From the NCBI GenBank assembly GCA_934572365.1, contig CAKTKX010000024.1, forward strand, positions 1 to 12,060: a stretch of DNA of 12,060 bases, written 5' to 3'. The notes under the pieces were generated by a model. It saw nothing but the letters and a program-made list of their open reading frames with translations. It searched no databases and was not told where the DNA came from. The DNA is from an uncultured Oscillospiraceae bacterium (lineage in GTDB: Bacteria; Bacillota; Clostridia; Oscillospirales; Oscillospiraceae). Of the stretch, positions 1-5,953 are shown piece by piece; within the stretch, counting starts at the first letter, position 1; every line of letters starts with the position of its first letter. Made by a program: the position numbers and the translations under genes.

Positions 1-18
1 ACGTTACGGAGGTGCGAA

Positions 19-450
19 ATGCAGATCATTCCTTATCAGGAAAAATACCGGGATGACATGATTTTCATGGTTCTGGAAGCGAAGGACGCCCTTGGGCGGG
101 TGCCGCGGCTGAATGATGACCTGCTGGACATTCAGGGGGCGTACCTGGATAGGGAAGATATGTTCTGGCTGGCGCTGGACGGGCATGACCGGGTCGTCAG
201 GTGCGTGGGATACAATTCTGTGGAGAATTCTTCCGACGTTGTGCTGCACCGTCTGTACGTCAAAGCCGCGCGGAAGCGGCAGGGGATTGGCTCTGCGCTG
301 CTGGCCGCGGCGGAGGGCTATGCCAAAGCTCAGGGGAAAACGGCGGTGCTTGTTCACTTGGGCGGCAAGGAATACGGTGCGTCTCGGTGCTTTTACCAGA
401 AGCACGGGTATGTGGAAATCGCGCCGGACTGTATGAAGAAAGAACTGTGA
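19..450 (+). CDS. GNAT-family N-acetyltransferase
   Basis: This 143-residue protein is the usual size of a single-domain GNAT enzyme, which moves an acetyl group from acetyl-CoA to an amine. The acetyl-CoA pyrophosphate loop (motif A) is visible as LYVKAARKRQGIGSALL at residues 79-95, with the Q/RxxGxG/A signature at RQGIGSA. A typical motif B aromatic segment, CFYQKHGYVEI, lies near the C-terminus. The start is the ATG at 19, placed by a CGGAGGTG ribosome binding site a few bases upstream. The stop is 12 nt before the downstream Nudix start, so the two are probably co-transcribed. The upstream promoter is outside the window. The substrate cannot be told from sequence; small molecule, peptide or protein amines are all possible. 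Confidence 0.9.
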   Translation: MQIIPYQEKYRDDMIFMVLEAKDALGRVPRLNDDLLDIQGAYLDREDMFWLALDGHDRVVRCVGYNSVENSSDVVLHRLYVKAARKRQGIGSALLAAAEGYAKAQGKTAVLVHLGGKEYGASRCFYQKHGYVEIAPDCMKKEL

Positions 451-462
451 GGGGTGGATAGG

Positions 463-1335
463 ATGGAGATCGAATTTTTCGAGCCTGGGAAAATGGAAGA
501 TGGGCTTCTGCGGGAAGTTGTGGTTGCCGCGAGATACAAAGGACAGTGGATTTTTTCCGAGCGCGGGCTTCCGTGCAGGCGCAGAGAACCGGCGGAGAGC
601 ATTGAGGCAACTGCCCGTCGGGTGCTGCTTGAGAAAACTGGGGTGGAACAGGCGGATATCCGCGCCGTGAGTGCCTACGCCGAGGGCAAAACAGAGTACG
701 GAATGCTGTTTTTTGCCGAAATCGAGAAGCTGCCTGTTCTGTCCGGGCATACGATTCTGACGGACAGGCTGCCACGGGAGCTTGGCTGTTCCGATGCCGT
801 TAACCAATTGTTTACCCGCGTGCAGGGGTGGTTGAATTTACAGAGCAGTGCGAACGAATTGTGGGACGTTTATGACGAATACCGGAACCTAACCGGGTGG
901 CTCCACCGCCGGGGCGACCCGCTGTCCGAGGGGGAGTACCATCTGGTCGTGTATGTCTGGATGCTGAACAGCCGGGGAGAATTTCTCCTGACCAAACGCA
1001 GCCCCAATAAGGGGTTTCCGAACCTGTGGGAAAGCACCGGCGGTTCCGCCCTGGCGGGAGACGACAGCCTGACCGCCGCAATGCGGGAAGTGCGGGAGGA
1101 AACCGGCCTGACCCTCGACCCTAAGAAGGGGAGAGTGCTGTTTACATTGCAGGGGGACAACTATTTCAGCGATGTCTGGCTGTTCCGCCAGGATTTTGAC
1201 CTTGCGGACGTGGTTTTGCAGGAGGGCGAGACCGTGGACAAAATGTACGCGGACAGGGAAGCGATTCTTGCCATGGCGCGTTCCGGAGAATTTGTTCCGT
1301 GCAGCTATCTGAAAAGGCTGTTTGAATTCTGTTGA
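463..1335 (+). CDS. Tandem Nudix protein: degenerate N-terminal plus intact C-terminal Nudix domain
   Basis: This cytosolic protein has 290 residues. The C-terminal half (about 130-285) has a near-canonical Nudix box, G194-x5-D200-x7-REVREETGL (208-216). The metal-binding Glu pair E212/E213 is intact, and only the first Glu is replaced by Asp. The flanking sequence (NELWDVYDEYRN.., LTKRSPNKGFPNLWE) resembles the IDI/YfcD-like Nudix group, which hydrolyses nucleoside-diphosphate-linked compounds. The N-terminal half (about 10-120) has the layout of a second Nudix fold similar to YtkD: VVVAARYKGQWIFSERG, then a box-like stretch at 41-61 ending VLLEKTGV, then GMLFFAEIEKL. Most catalytic Glu positions there are lost. 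I chose ATG 463 because GAGGGGTGG is well spaced before it; GTG 454 in the same frame is the alternative and adds three residues. It probably shares a transcript with the preceding GNAT gene. Substrate unknown. Confidence 0.85.
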   Translation: MEIEFFEPGKMEDGLLREVVVAARYKGQWIFSERGLPCRRREPAESIEATARRVLLEKTGVEQADIRAVSAYAEGKTEYGMLFFAEIEKLPVLSGHTILTDRLPRELGCSDAVNQLFTRVQGWLNLQSSANELWDVYDEYRNLTGWLHRRGDPLSEGEYHLVVYVWMLNSRGEFLLTKRSPNKGFPNLWESTGGSALAGDDSLTAAMREVREETGLTLDPKKGRVLFTLQGDNYFSDVWLFRQDFDLADVVLQEGETVDKMYADREAILAMARSGEFVPCSYLKRLFEFC

Positions 1336-1360
1336 CAAGCGGGTTTTGCCGATTTATAAT
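1332..1360 (+). promoter_or_regulatory. Perfect-consensus sigma-A promoter of the FTR-like gene
   Basis: TTGACA (1332-1337) and TATAAT (1355-1360) are both exact consensus hexamers and are separated by exactly 17 bp. Transcription would begin near 1367-1369, leaving only about 15 nt of leader before the ATG at 1383. The -35 overlaps the TGA stop of the Nudix gene. Confidence 0.85.
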
Positions 1361-1382
1361 GTCCCCTGAAAGGAAGTGTCGG

Positions 1383-1580
1383 ATGATGGCGGTTCGGCTC
1401 AACGACGATAAGGAACTGGTAAAAACCGTCCGGGAAGGTCTGAAGCGCACGGGTGGCTACTGCCCGTGCCGATTGGAGCGGACGGAGGACAATAAGTGCA
1501 TCTGCAAAGAATTCCGGGAACAGATCGCCGACCCGAATTTCAAGGGCTATTGCCACTGTATGCTTTATTACAAGGATTGA
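1383..1580 (+). CDS. Ferredoxin:thioredoxin reductase catalytic-subunit-like mini-protein
   Basis: This 65-residue protein has three Cys-x-Cys pairs: CPC at 27-29, CIC at 39-41 and CHC at 57-59. The CPC...CxC...CHC order is the hallmark of the catalytic (beta) subunit of ferredoxin:thioredoxin reductase. In that family four Cys hold a [4Fe-4S] cluster and the other two form the redox-active disulfide. The spacing here (CPC-x9-CIC-x15-CHC) differs from the plant and cyanobacterial CPC-x16-CPC-x8-CHC, so it is a shortened bacterial relative. The start is ATG 1383, or the adjacent ATG 1386, behind AGGAAG (1371-1376). A TTG at 1332 in the same frame lies inside the promoter and is not used. No FTR variable subunit, thioredoxin or ferredoxin gene is nearby. 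A redox or electron-transfer role is inferred from the family; the partner is unknown. Confidence 0.8.
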   Translation: MMAVRLNDDKELVKTVREGLKRTGGYCPCRLERTEDNKCICKEFREQIADPNFKGYCHCMLYYKD

Positions 1581-1590
1581 CAAAAAATTG

Positions 1591-1619
1591 TTGACAAATT
1601 CCGCCTGCTGTGATAAGAT
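1591..1619 (+). promoter_or_regulatory. Promoter of the tRNA-Leu gene
   Basis: TTGACA (1591-1596) is followed after 17 bp by TAAGAT (1614-1619), which is preceded by TGA (1611-1613), an extended -10 TGn. The predicted start near 1626 gives a tRNA 5' leader of about 28 nt. A second TTGACA at 1577-1582 overlaps the preceding stop codon but has no matching -10. Confidence 0.8.
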
Positions 1620-1653
1620 ACTCAGGCGCTGAGGGAAACCGGCAGGCGAATAT

Positions 1654-1741
1654 GGGCGAGTGGTGGAATTGGTAGACTCGCTAGATTCAGGTTCTAGTGT
1701 TCACTGCGGACGTGCGGGTTCAAGTCCCGCCTCGCCCACCA
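1654..1741 (+). tRNA. tRNA-Leu (anticodon CAG)
   Basis: An 88-nt class II tRNA. The acceptor arm GGGCGAG (1654-1660) pairs with CTCGCCC (1731-1737), followed by discriminator A and an encoded CCA (1739-1741). The D-arm region contains TGGTGGAATTGGTAGAC. The anticodon stem CTAGA/TCTAG encloses loop TTCAGGT, giving anticodon CAG, which reads CUG Leu codons. A long variable arm (TGTTCACTGCGGACG) is typical of tRNA-Leu, and the T-arm is GCGGGTTCAAGTCCCGC. It decodes leucine in translation. It is a single-gene unit with its own promoter and terminator. Confidence 0.96.
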
Positions 1742-1742
1742 A

Positions 1743-1778
1743 AGAAGAAGGACATCCGTGTGGGTGTCCTTCTTTTTA
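1743..1778 (+). terminator. Rho-independent terminator of tRNA-Leu
   Basis: A 13-bp stem (1745-1757 with 1762-1774, one T-G pair) closes a GTGT loop and ends in a T-rich tract (TCTTTTTA). It begins directly after the encoded CCA. The A-rich 5' arm means the structure could also act on the opposite strand. Confidence 0.88.
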
Positions 1779-1789
1779 TCTGTGAGAAG

Positions 1790-1818
1790 TTGACATTTTG
1801 ATTATGTTGCTGGATAAT
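1790..1818 (+). promoter_or_regulatory. Promoter of the MATE exporter gene
   Basis: TTGACA (1790-1795), a 17-bp spacer, then GATAAT (1813-1818). This lies between the tRNA terminator and the MATE start. Transcription would start near 1825, with about 19 nt of leader that carries the TGAGGAT ribosome binding site. Confidence 0.75.
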
Positions 1819-1843
1819 ACAGAAAAAATGATGTGAGGATTTC

Positions 1844-3247
1844 ATGGAAAAAACGAAGCGTTCTTTTCTCCCCTGGGGGATGGTGCCGACCATTCTGACG
1901 CTGGCGTGGCCGACCATGCTGGAAGAGCTGATGCAGACGGCGGTGCAGTATATCGACACTGCCATGGTCGGCGCGATCGGAACCCAGGCGACCGCGGCAG
2001 TGGGCGCTACCAGCACGGTCAACTGGCTGATTGGCAGTACCATTTCCGCGATCGGCGTGGGCTTTTTGTCCTTCGTGTCCCAGGCCTGCGGGGCGGGGGA
2101 TACAAAACGGGCGGGGAAAGCCTCGTCTCAGGCGGTGCTGGCGGTGTTGGTCTGCGGTACGTTTTTTACTGCGCTGATGCTGGCGCTGAGCAGCAAGGTG
2201 CCGGTGTGGATGCAGGTCGATCCCGCCATTCAGGATCTGGCCGCCCGGTACTTCTTTATTCTGTATACTCCCATGCTGGCGCGGACGGCCATTACGATTT
2301 TCGGTACGCTGCTTCGTTCGGCGGGGGATACCAAGACGCCTATGCGGGTCGGGTTCCTGGTGAACGGCATCAATGTGATCCTTAATTTTCTGCTGATCTA
2401 CCCCACGCGGCAGGTGTGGGGCATGACCGTTTTTGGCGCGGGATGGGGCGTCATCGGTGCGGCCGTGGCCAGCGCCATTTCCTTCGTGATCGGCGGCGTG
2501 TGCATCACCGTGGTGCTTTGGCGGCATCCGCTGCTGTCTCCCAGGGGGCAGAAGCTGCGGCCGGATTGGGACGTGCTGAAGCCTTGCCTGCGGGTGGCGC
2601 TTCCCAATGCCCTGCAGCGCTTCGGAACTTCCCTGGGCTATGTGGCCTTTGCGTCGATGATCAACTCTCTGGGGGAGATCACCACCGCTGCCCACACGAT
2701 CGCCAACACGGTGGAATCTGCGTTTTACATTCCCGGCTACGGAATGCAGACAGCGGCGGCAACGCTGGCGGGCAACGCTCTCGGCGCGGGAGACAACCGG
2801 CGGGTCAAGGAGCTGGGGCGGATGATTTTGTTTATCGAAGTCAGTCTGATGATCGTTTCCGGGTCGCTGCTGTTCCTGTTCGCGCCCAACATGATGCGTC
2901 TGTTCTCTAAGGATGCCCAGGTGATCGCCCTCGGCGTCACGGTTTTGCGGATGGTGGCGGTGTCCGAGCCGTTTTACGGCGTGTCCATCATTGTGGAAGG
3001 CATGATGCAGGGCATGGGAAACACGCTGATGCCCTTTGTTTGCAGCATTGCGGGTATGTGGGGCGTGCGCATTGTGGGGACGTTCATCTGTACCCAGCTG
3101 CTGGGGATGGGGCTAGTGTCCGCCTGGGCGTGTATGATCGCCCATAACCTGCTGCTGTTTATCCTCTTTGCCGGGTATTACATCAGCGGAAAGTGGAATC
3201 CCATGAACGGAAAAAACGCCGTTCTGGCCGCAAAAACGGATGATTGA
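1844..3247 (+). CDS. MATE-family multidrug/Na+ (or H+) antiporter
   Basis: This 467-residue integral membrane protein has the length and hydrophobic pattern of a 12-helix MATE transporter, built as two six-helix halves. Family features are visible: the N-terminal LAWPTMLEELMQTAVQYIDTA segment with the helix-1 proline, the QACGAGD loop after helix 2, and the LRSAGDTKTPM loop between helices 4 and 5. The second half repeats the pattern (FASMINSLGEITTAAHTIAN, TLAGNALGAGDNRRVKEL, VEGMMQGMGNTLMPF). MATE proteins export cationic drugs or metabolites by cation exchange; the substrate here cannot be named. ATG 1844 is chosen because of TGAGGAT at 1834-1840. The gene is a separate unit with its own promoter and a downstream terminator. 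Confidence 0.93.
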   Translation: MEKTKRSFLPWGMVPTILTLAWPTMLEELMQTAVQYIDTAMVGAIGTQATAAVGATSTVNWLIGSTISAIGVGFLSFVSQACGAGDTKRAGKASSQAVLAVLVCGTFFTALMLALSSKVPVWMQVDPAIQDLAARYFFILYTPMLARTAITIFGTLLRSAGDTKTPMRVGFLVNGINVILNFLLIYPTRQVWGMTVFGAGWGVIGAAVASAISFVIGGVCITVVLWRHPLLSPRGQKLRPDWDVLKPCLRVALPNALQRFGTSLGYVAFASMINSLGEITTAAHTIANTVESAFYIPGYGMQTAAATLAGNALGAGDNRRVKELGRMILFIEVSLMIVSGSLLFLFAPNMMRLFSKDAQVIALGVTVLRMVAVSEPFYGVSIIVEGMMQGMGNTLMPFVCSIAGMWGVRIVGTFICTQLLGMGLVSAWACMIAHNLLLFILFAGYYISGKWNPMNGKNAVLAAKTDD

Positions 3248-3260
3248 TATGGTATTTTAA

Positions 3261-3299
3261 GCGACGCAGGGAGATTTTCCGCTGCGTTGCTTCTTTTTG
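3261..3299 (+). terminator. Rho-independent terminator after the MATE gene
   Basis: GCGACGCAG (3261-3269) pairs with CTGCGTTGC (3282-3290) over 9 bp (one G-T pair) around a 12-nt loop, then TTCTTTTTG. It lies 13 nt after the MATE stop codon. Confidence 0.82.
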
Positions 3300-3318
3300 T
3301 GCAACGGGCTTCCTTTTT

Positions 3319-3339
3319 CCCCTTTCGGGCGAAAGGGGG
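3319..3339 (+). promoter_or_regulatory. Hairpin that hides the ribosome binding site of the BppU-phosphoesterase gene
   Basis: CCCCTTTC (3319-3326) pairs perfectly with GAAAGGGG (3331-3338) across a 4-nt GGGC loop; T3318-G3339 can extend it. The 3' arm is the Shine-Dalgarno sequence of the gene starting at 3345, so the folded mRNA would block ribosome entry. No T tract follows, so it is not a normal terminator. Translational control, for example a thermometer-like or protein-bound switch, is inferred. No clear sigma-A promoter is visible between 3248 and 3318. Confidence 0.55.
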
Positions 3340-3344
3340 TTGAC

Positions 3345-5183
3345 ATGATGTATGTCAAACACAAATTGGAAATAGATCTGTCCGGACAGGCGGTCATGCC
3401 CCGGGTGGACGTGGTGGAGGGCGACCAGTACGCCCGACAGCTGGAGCTGTCCCTCCTCTGCGGCGGGGAAAGCTGGGAAATTCCCGAGGATGCCCACGCT
3501 GTGGTTCGGTTCTGGAAGGCCGACGGCACCGGCGGGGAATATGATACGCTGCCCGACGGGAGCCCCGCCTGTTCAGTATACGGAAACGTGCTGACGGTGG
3601 AGCTTGCGCCCCAGGTGCTGACCTGCCCGGGGAATGGAATGCTGTCTGTGGTGCTTACCCAGGGAGATGCCAGGATCAGTACATTTTCCATCCTGATCCA
3701 GGTTCACGGGGCAATTTCCGGAGGACTGGAATCGGAAAACTTTTTCTGCTATGACGGGCTGATTCCGGCTCCGGAAAACGCAGAAGTCGGGCAGTTCTTG
3801 AAGGTTTCCGGGGTGAATGGGCGTGGTACCGTCTCTCAGGTCGAGACGGTGACGCTTCCGTCTCTTGACGAAGCGCTGGCGCAGGCCAAGGAGAGCGGGG
3901 AATTTGACGGCGCGTCCGCCTATGAGATCGCCAAGAACAACGGCTTCACCGGCACCGAGGCAGAGTGGCTGGAGTCCCTGAAGGGCAAATTTAACCAGGA
4001 CGCGGGGAGTATCCGGCTGATCAACATTACCGGAAAACTGACCACCGACCCGGGGGTCACGGTGAATTTCCGCACCAGCCGTCTTCAGGGCGTGCGGGAT
4101 CCCCAGGCCGACAGCGACGCCGCTACGAGACGGTATGTTGACCAGGCGGTTGCGGACTACGTGGTGCCGTCCTACTGGCAGGAGGCCGTGGATGCGGCCG
4201 TCACCAAAATAACGGCAAATCAGGACGCAGGAGGCGTAGATTGCGTGACATTTGCCCTGTTTTCGGACATTCACGCCGTTCCTGACAGCGCTACGCCCAA
4301 TTCGGGACATACCGGTAATCTGACGGCGGCGGTGATGGATGGCTGCGGCGTCCCCTTCGCGGTCTGCTGCGGCGACGTGTGCCGCACGGATGCGGAGAGT
4401 GAAGCCGCCGCAAGGGAAAGCATTGCCGCCGGGGCGAAAAACCTGCGTCCCATTGGCGCGCGCAGGCTGTTACAGGCGCTGGGCGACCACGACGGTTCCT
4501 GCGGCACGGCGCAGATGAGCGCGGGGGCTTTGTTTGGGGCGATTTTCCGCAGTCAGGCGGAAGACGAGCGGCGGCATTTCGGCGGGGACGGCTCTTATTT
4601 TTATGTAGACTACCCGGCGGCGAAAATCCGCTTGATCGTCCTTAACTCCTGCTGGTCGGACAGCGATCATCTGCGGACGGCGAGCTTCGGCTATGGCAAT
4701 ACCCAGCTGAACTGGCTGGCGGACACGGCGCTTTCCTTTACGGAGGACGGATGGTGTATCGCGTTGTTTGCCCATGTGCCGCCGGTTGCCGCCTATTCCG
4801 CCCAAATTCGAGATTTGACGGTGCTGCGGGGAATTCTGGCTGCCTTCCTGAATAAGACCAGCTACACCGGCACCGACGGAACGGCGGGGGAGTGGGACTA
4901 TGTTTCCGTTTCTTGCAATTTTACGGGGAAACACGGCGGAGAAATCGTTGGCTTCTTCTGCGGTCACAGCCATGGCGACGGCATTGTCTCGGACGAGACG
5001 GACTACCCGATCGTTACGATCACGTCGGACGCAAACAGCCTGGGGGCGGACAGCGAGGTTGTCAGAACCGTTGGGACGGCGGCGGAACACGCCGTTGACT
5101 TTGTGACCGTCAACCGCTCGGCGAAAACGGTGAGCCTGACCCGCCTGGGGGCAGGGACGGACAGAAGCTACAGCTATCAATAA
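3345..5183 (+). CDS. Phage-baseplate (BppU-like) protein fused to a calcineurin-like phosphoesterase
   Basis: This 612-residue protein has no signal peptide or membrane segment. Residues 1 to about 145 resemble the N-terminal domain of phage baseplate upper protein BppU (KHKLEIDLSG...VEGDQYARQLELSL...VVRFWKADG...LSVVLTQ). Phage tail-fibre linker motifs follow: GFTGTEAEWLESLKG at 200-214, and a DPQADSDAATRRYVDQAV stretch near 250-270. The C-terminal half carries the full metallophosphoesterase motif series: SDIHA (D308, H310), GD at 343-344, GDHD at 380-383 in place of GNHD, H477, and GHSH at 540-543. This predicts a two-metal phosphoesterase or nuclease carried on a tail-type adaptor. ATG 3345 follows AAAGGGGG; ATG 3348 is equally possible. 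The neighbours are a MATE gene and rplS, and no other phage gene is in the window, so it is an isolated or domesticated gene. The substrate is unknown. Confidence 0.8.
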   Translation: MMYVKHKLEIDLSGQAVMPRVDVVEGDQYARQLELSLLCGGESWEIPEDAHAVVRFWKADGTGGEYDTLPDGSPACSVYGNVLTVELAPQVLTCPGNGMLSVVLTQGDARISTFSILIQVHGAISGGLESENFFCYDGLIPAPENAEVGQFLKVSGVNGRGTVSQVETVTLPSLDEALAQAKESGEFDGASAYEIAKNNGFTGTEAEWLESLKGKFNQDAGSIRLINITGKLTTDPGVTVNFRTSRLQGVRDPQADSDAATRRYVDQAVADYVVPSYWQEAVDAAVTKITANQDAGGVDCVTFALFSDIHAVPDSATPNSGHTGNLTAAVMDGCGVPFAVCCGDVCRTDAESEAAARESIAAGAKNLRPIGARRLLQALGDHDGSCGTAQMSAGALFGAIFRSQAEDERRHFGGDGSYFYVDYPAAKIRLIVLNSCWSDSDHLRTASFGYGNTQLNWLADTALSFTEDGWCIALFAHVPPVAAYSAQIRDLTVLRGILAAFLNKTSYTGTDGTAGEWDYVSVSCNFTGKHGGEIVGFFCGHSHGDGIVSDETDYPIVTITSDANSLGADSEVVRTVGTAAEHAVDFVTVNRSAKTVSLTRLGAGTDRSYSYQ

Positions 5184-5231
5184 GCCCTTATTTTCCTCCT
5201 TGTTTTCCGAATTTTTTGGAAAATAAGGCTT
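5182..5231 (+). terminator. Hairpin after the phosphoesterase gene, possible terminator
   Basis: AAGCCCTTATTTTCC (5182-5196) pairs with GGAAAATAAGGCTT (5218-5231) with one bulged C. An alternative inner stem uses TTTTCC at 5203-5208 with the same 3' arm. The expected T tract after the 3' arm is weak (GATTTTC). The 3' arm runs into the -35 of the rplS promoter. It may end the upstream transcript, but less convincingly than the other terminators here. Confidence 0.45.
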
Positions 5232-5258
5232 GATTTTCAGATGAATCCGTGCTAGAAT
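5230..5258 (+). promoter_or_regulatory. Extended -10 promoter of rplS
   Basis: TTGATT (5230-5235), a 17-bp spacer, and TAGAAT (5253-5258) preceded by TGC (5250-5252), an extended -10. It would start transcription near 5265, about 73 nt upstream of the rplS start codon. Confidence 0.75.
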
Positions 5259-5264
5259 AAATCG

Positions 5265-5337
5265 GTCTGAAATCAAGGTGAGTCCTCTGCCGGCTTGTGC
5301 GCGGCATGAACGCCTAATATTTAAGGAGGACAATAAG
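5265..5337 (+). promoter_or_regulatory. rplS 5' leader, possible autogenous L19 control site
   Basis: The leader of about 73 nt contains a small hairpin, TGCCG (5288-5292) with CGGCA (5302-5306), ahead of the strong AAGGAGGA ribosome binding site. Structured leaders that bind the ribosomal protein are known for rplS in Firmicutes. I cannot match this one to the known consensus by eye, so a regulatory role is inferred from position only. Confidence 0.3.
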
Positions 5338-5679
5338 ATGGATTTGGTTAAGGCTCTGAACAGCCAGTACATGAAGGAGGAGCTGCCCGAAGTCAAGGTC
5401 GGCGACACCGTTCGTGTGCATGTGCGCATCAAGGAAGGCGCTCGTGAGCGTATCCAGGTGTTCGAAGGCACCGTTATCGCCCGTAAGCACGGCGGCATCG
5501 GTGAGACCGTCACCGTTCGCCGTATCTCCTACGGCGTGGGCTGCGAGAAGGTTTTCCCCCTGCATTCTCCCAACGTTGCCATGATCGAGACTGTCCGCAA
5601 GGGCAAGGTTCGTCGGGCAAAGCTGTACTACCTGCGCGACCGCGCCGGCAAGGCTGCCAAGGTCAAGGAGAAGGTCTAA
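5338..5679 (+). CDS. rplS: 50S ribosomal protein L19
   Basis: This 113-residue protein is the normal length for bacterial L19 and collinear with the family. It has the N-terminal [20 protein letters not shown] segment, then the conserved [20 protein letters not shown] core, [15 protein letters not shown], and a basic C-terminus ([12 protein letters not shown]). L19 sits at the 30S-50S interface of the ribosome. ATG 5338 is fixed by AAGGAGGA 7 nt upstream; an in-frame GTG at 5278 has no ribosome binding site and would add residues foreign to L19. rplS often follows trmD in Firmicutes, but here trmD and rimM are absent upstream and the gene forms its own unit, with a promoter, leader and terminator. 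It still precedes lepB-rbgA-rnhB as in related genomes. Confidence 0.98.
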   Translation: MDLVKALNSQYMKEELPEVKVGDTVRVHVRIKEGARERIQVFEGTVIARKHGGIGETVTVRRISYGVGCEKVFPLHSPNVAMIETVRKGKVRRAKLYYLRDRAGKAAKVKEKV

Positions 5680-5692
5680 GCTGCAATTCAAT

Positions 5693-5721
5693 AAAAAAAG
5701 AGGGCTTTGCCCTCTTTTTTT
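5693..5721 (+). terminator. Rho-independent terminator after rplS
   Basis: A perfect 13-bp stem: AAAAAAAGAGGGC (5693-5705) and GCCCTCTTTTTTT (5709-5721) around a TTT loop. The run of T on the 3' side and of A on the 5' side make it potentially bidirectional. Confidence 0.92.
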
Positions 5722-5747
5722 ATTACGCCGTGGGGGTTTTCCGCTGA

Positions 5748-5830
5748 TACTAGTTTTTAACAAAACGGTTAAAAACCGTTTTATCCGGCTGCTGTTTCAG
5801 CAGCCGGCGGCGTAGCCGCAAAAAAACGTA
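5748..5830 (+). repeat. Cloverleaf module 1 of an inverted pair
   Basis: An 83-nt block of nested perfect palindromes in a gene-free region. The closing stem is TAC...GTTTTT (5748-5758, TA bulged) with AAAAACGTA (5822-5830). Inside are three hairpins: AAAACGGTT/AACCGTTTT (5762-5770/5774-5782, loop AAA), CCGGCTGCTG/CAGCAGCCGG (5785-5794/5798-5807, loop TTT) and CGGC/GCCG (5808-5811/5815-5818, loop GTA). Transcribed, it would form a four-way junction. Hairpin types run AT-rich, GC-rich, GC-rich, the mirror order of the next module. I do not recognise it as a named element; REP/BIME-like or MITE-like repeat, or a structured RNA, are the candidates. Confidence 0.7.
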
Positions 5831-5834
5831 AGTC

Positions 5835-5917
5835 CATACATTTCTCGCCGCCACCGGCGGCCTGCGAAGGATTCGCAGGATAAAATGGTTAACACCATTT
5901 TATCGAGAAATCGTATG
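5835..5917 (+). repeat. Cloverleaf module 2 of an inverted pair
   Basis: Also 83 nt. The closing stem CATACATTTCTCG (5835-5847) pairs with CGAGAAATCGTATG (5904-5917) over 13 bp with one bulged C. Three perfect hairpins fill the interior without any unpaired base between them: CCGCC/GGCGG (5848-5860, loop ACC), CCTGCGAA/TTCGCAGG (5861-5879, loop GGA) and ATAAAATGGT/ACCATTTTAT (5880-5903, loop TAAC). Read on the opposite strand it matches module 1 in order and in the AAAAYGGT...ACCRTTTTATCC hairpin. The spacer between modules is only 5831-5834. The rest of the gene-free stretch holds the rplS terminator and, from about 5954, the lepB promoter and leader. Confidence 0.7.
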
Positions 5918-5953
5918 ATTGGGCGATATGTGGGAAATATTTACATTTTATTA

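Noticed and set aside
1717..1741. tRNA-Leu 3' end as an integration site for a mobile element carrying the BppU gene
   Set aside because: I found no second copy of the tRNA 3' end downstream in the window and no integrase gene. CTCGCC at 5844 is part of a hairpin and does not continue as a match.
1802..2695. 297-codon open frame on the minus strand opposite the MATE gene
   Set aside because: Its translation is rich in His, Arg, Gln and Pro with no recognisable domain, and it lies antisense to a clear transporter. It is a by-product of GC-rich codon use.
5278..5337. Upstream in-frame GTG start for rplS
   Set aside because: It has no ribosome binding site and the added residues do not match L19; AAGGAGGA before ATG 5338 decides the start.
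4470..5513. 347-codon minus-strand open frame opposite the phosphoesterase and rplS
   Set aside because: It crosses the rplS promoter and start, has no recognisable domain and antisense composition.
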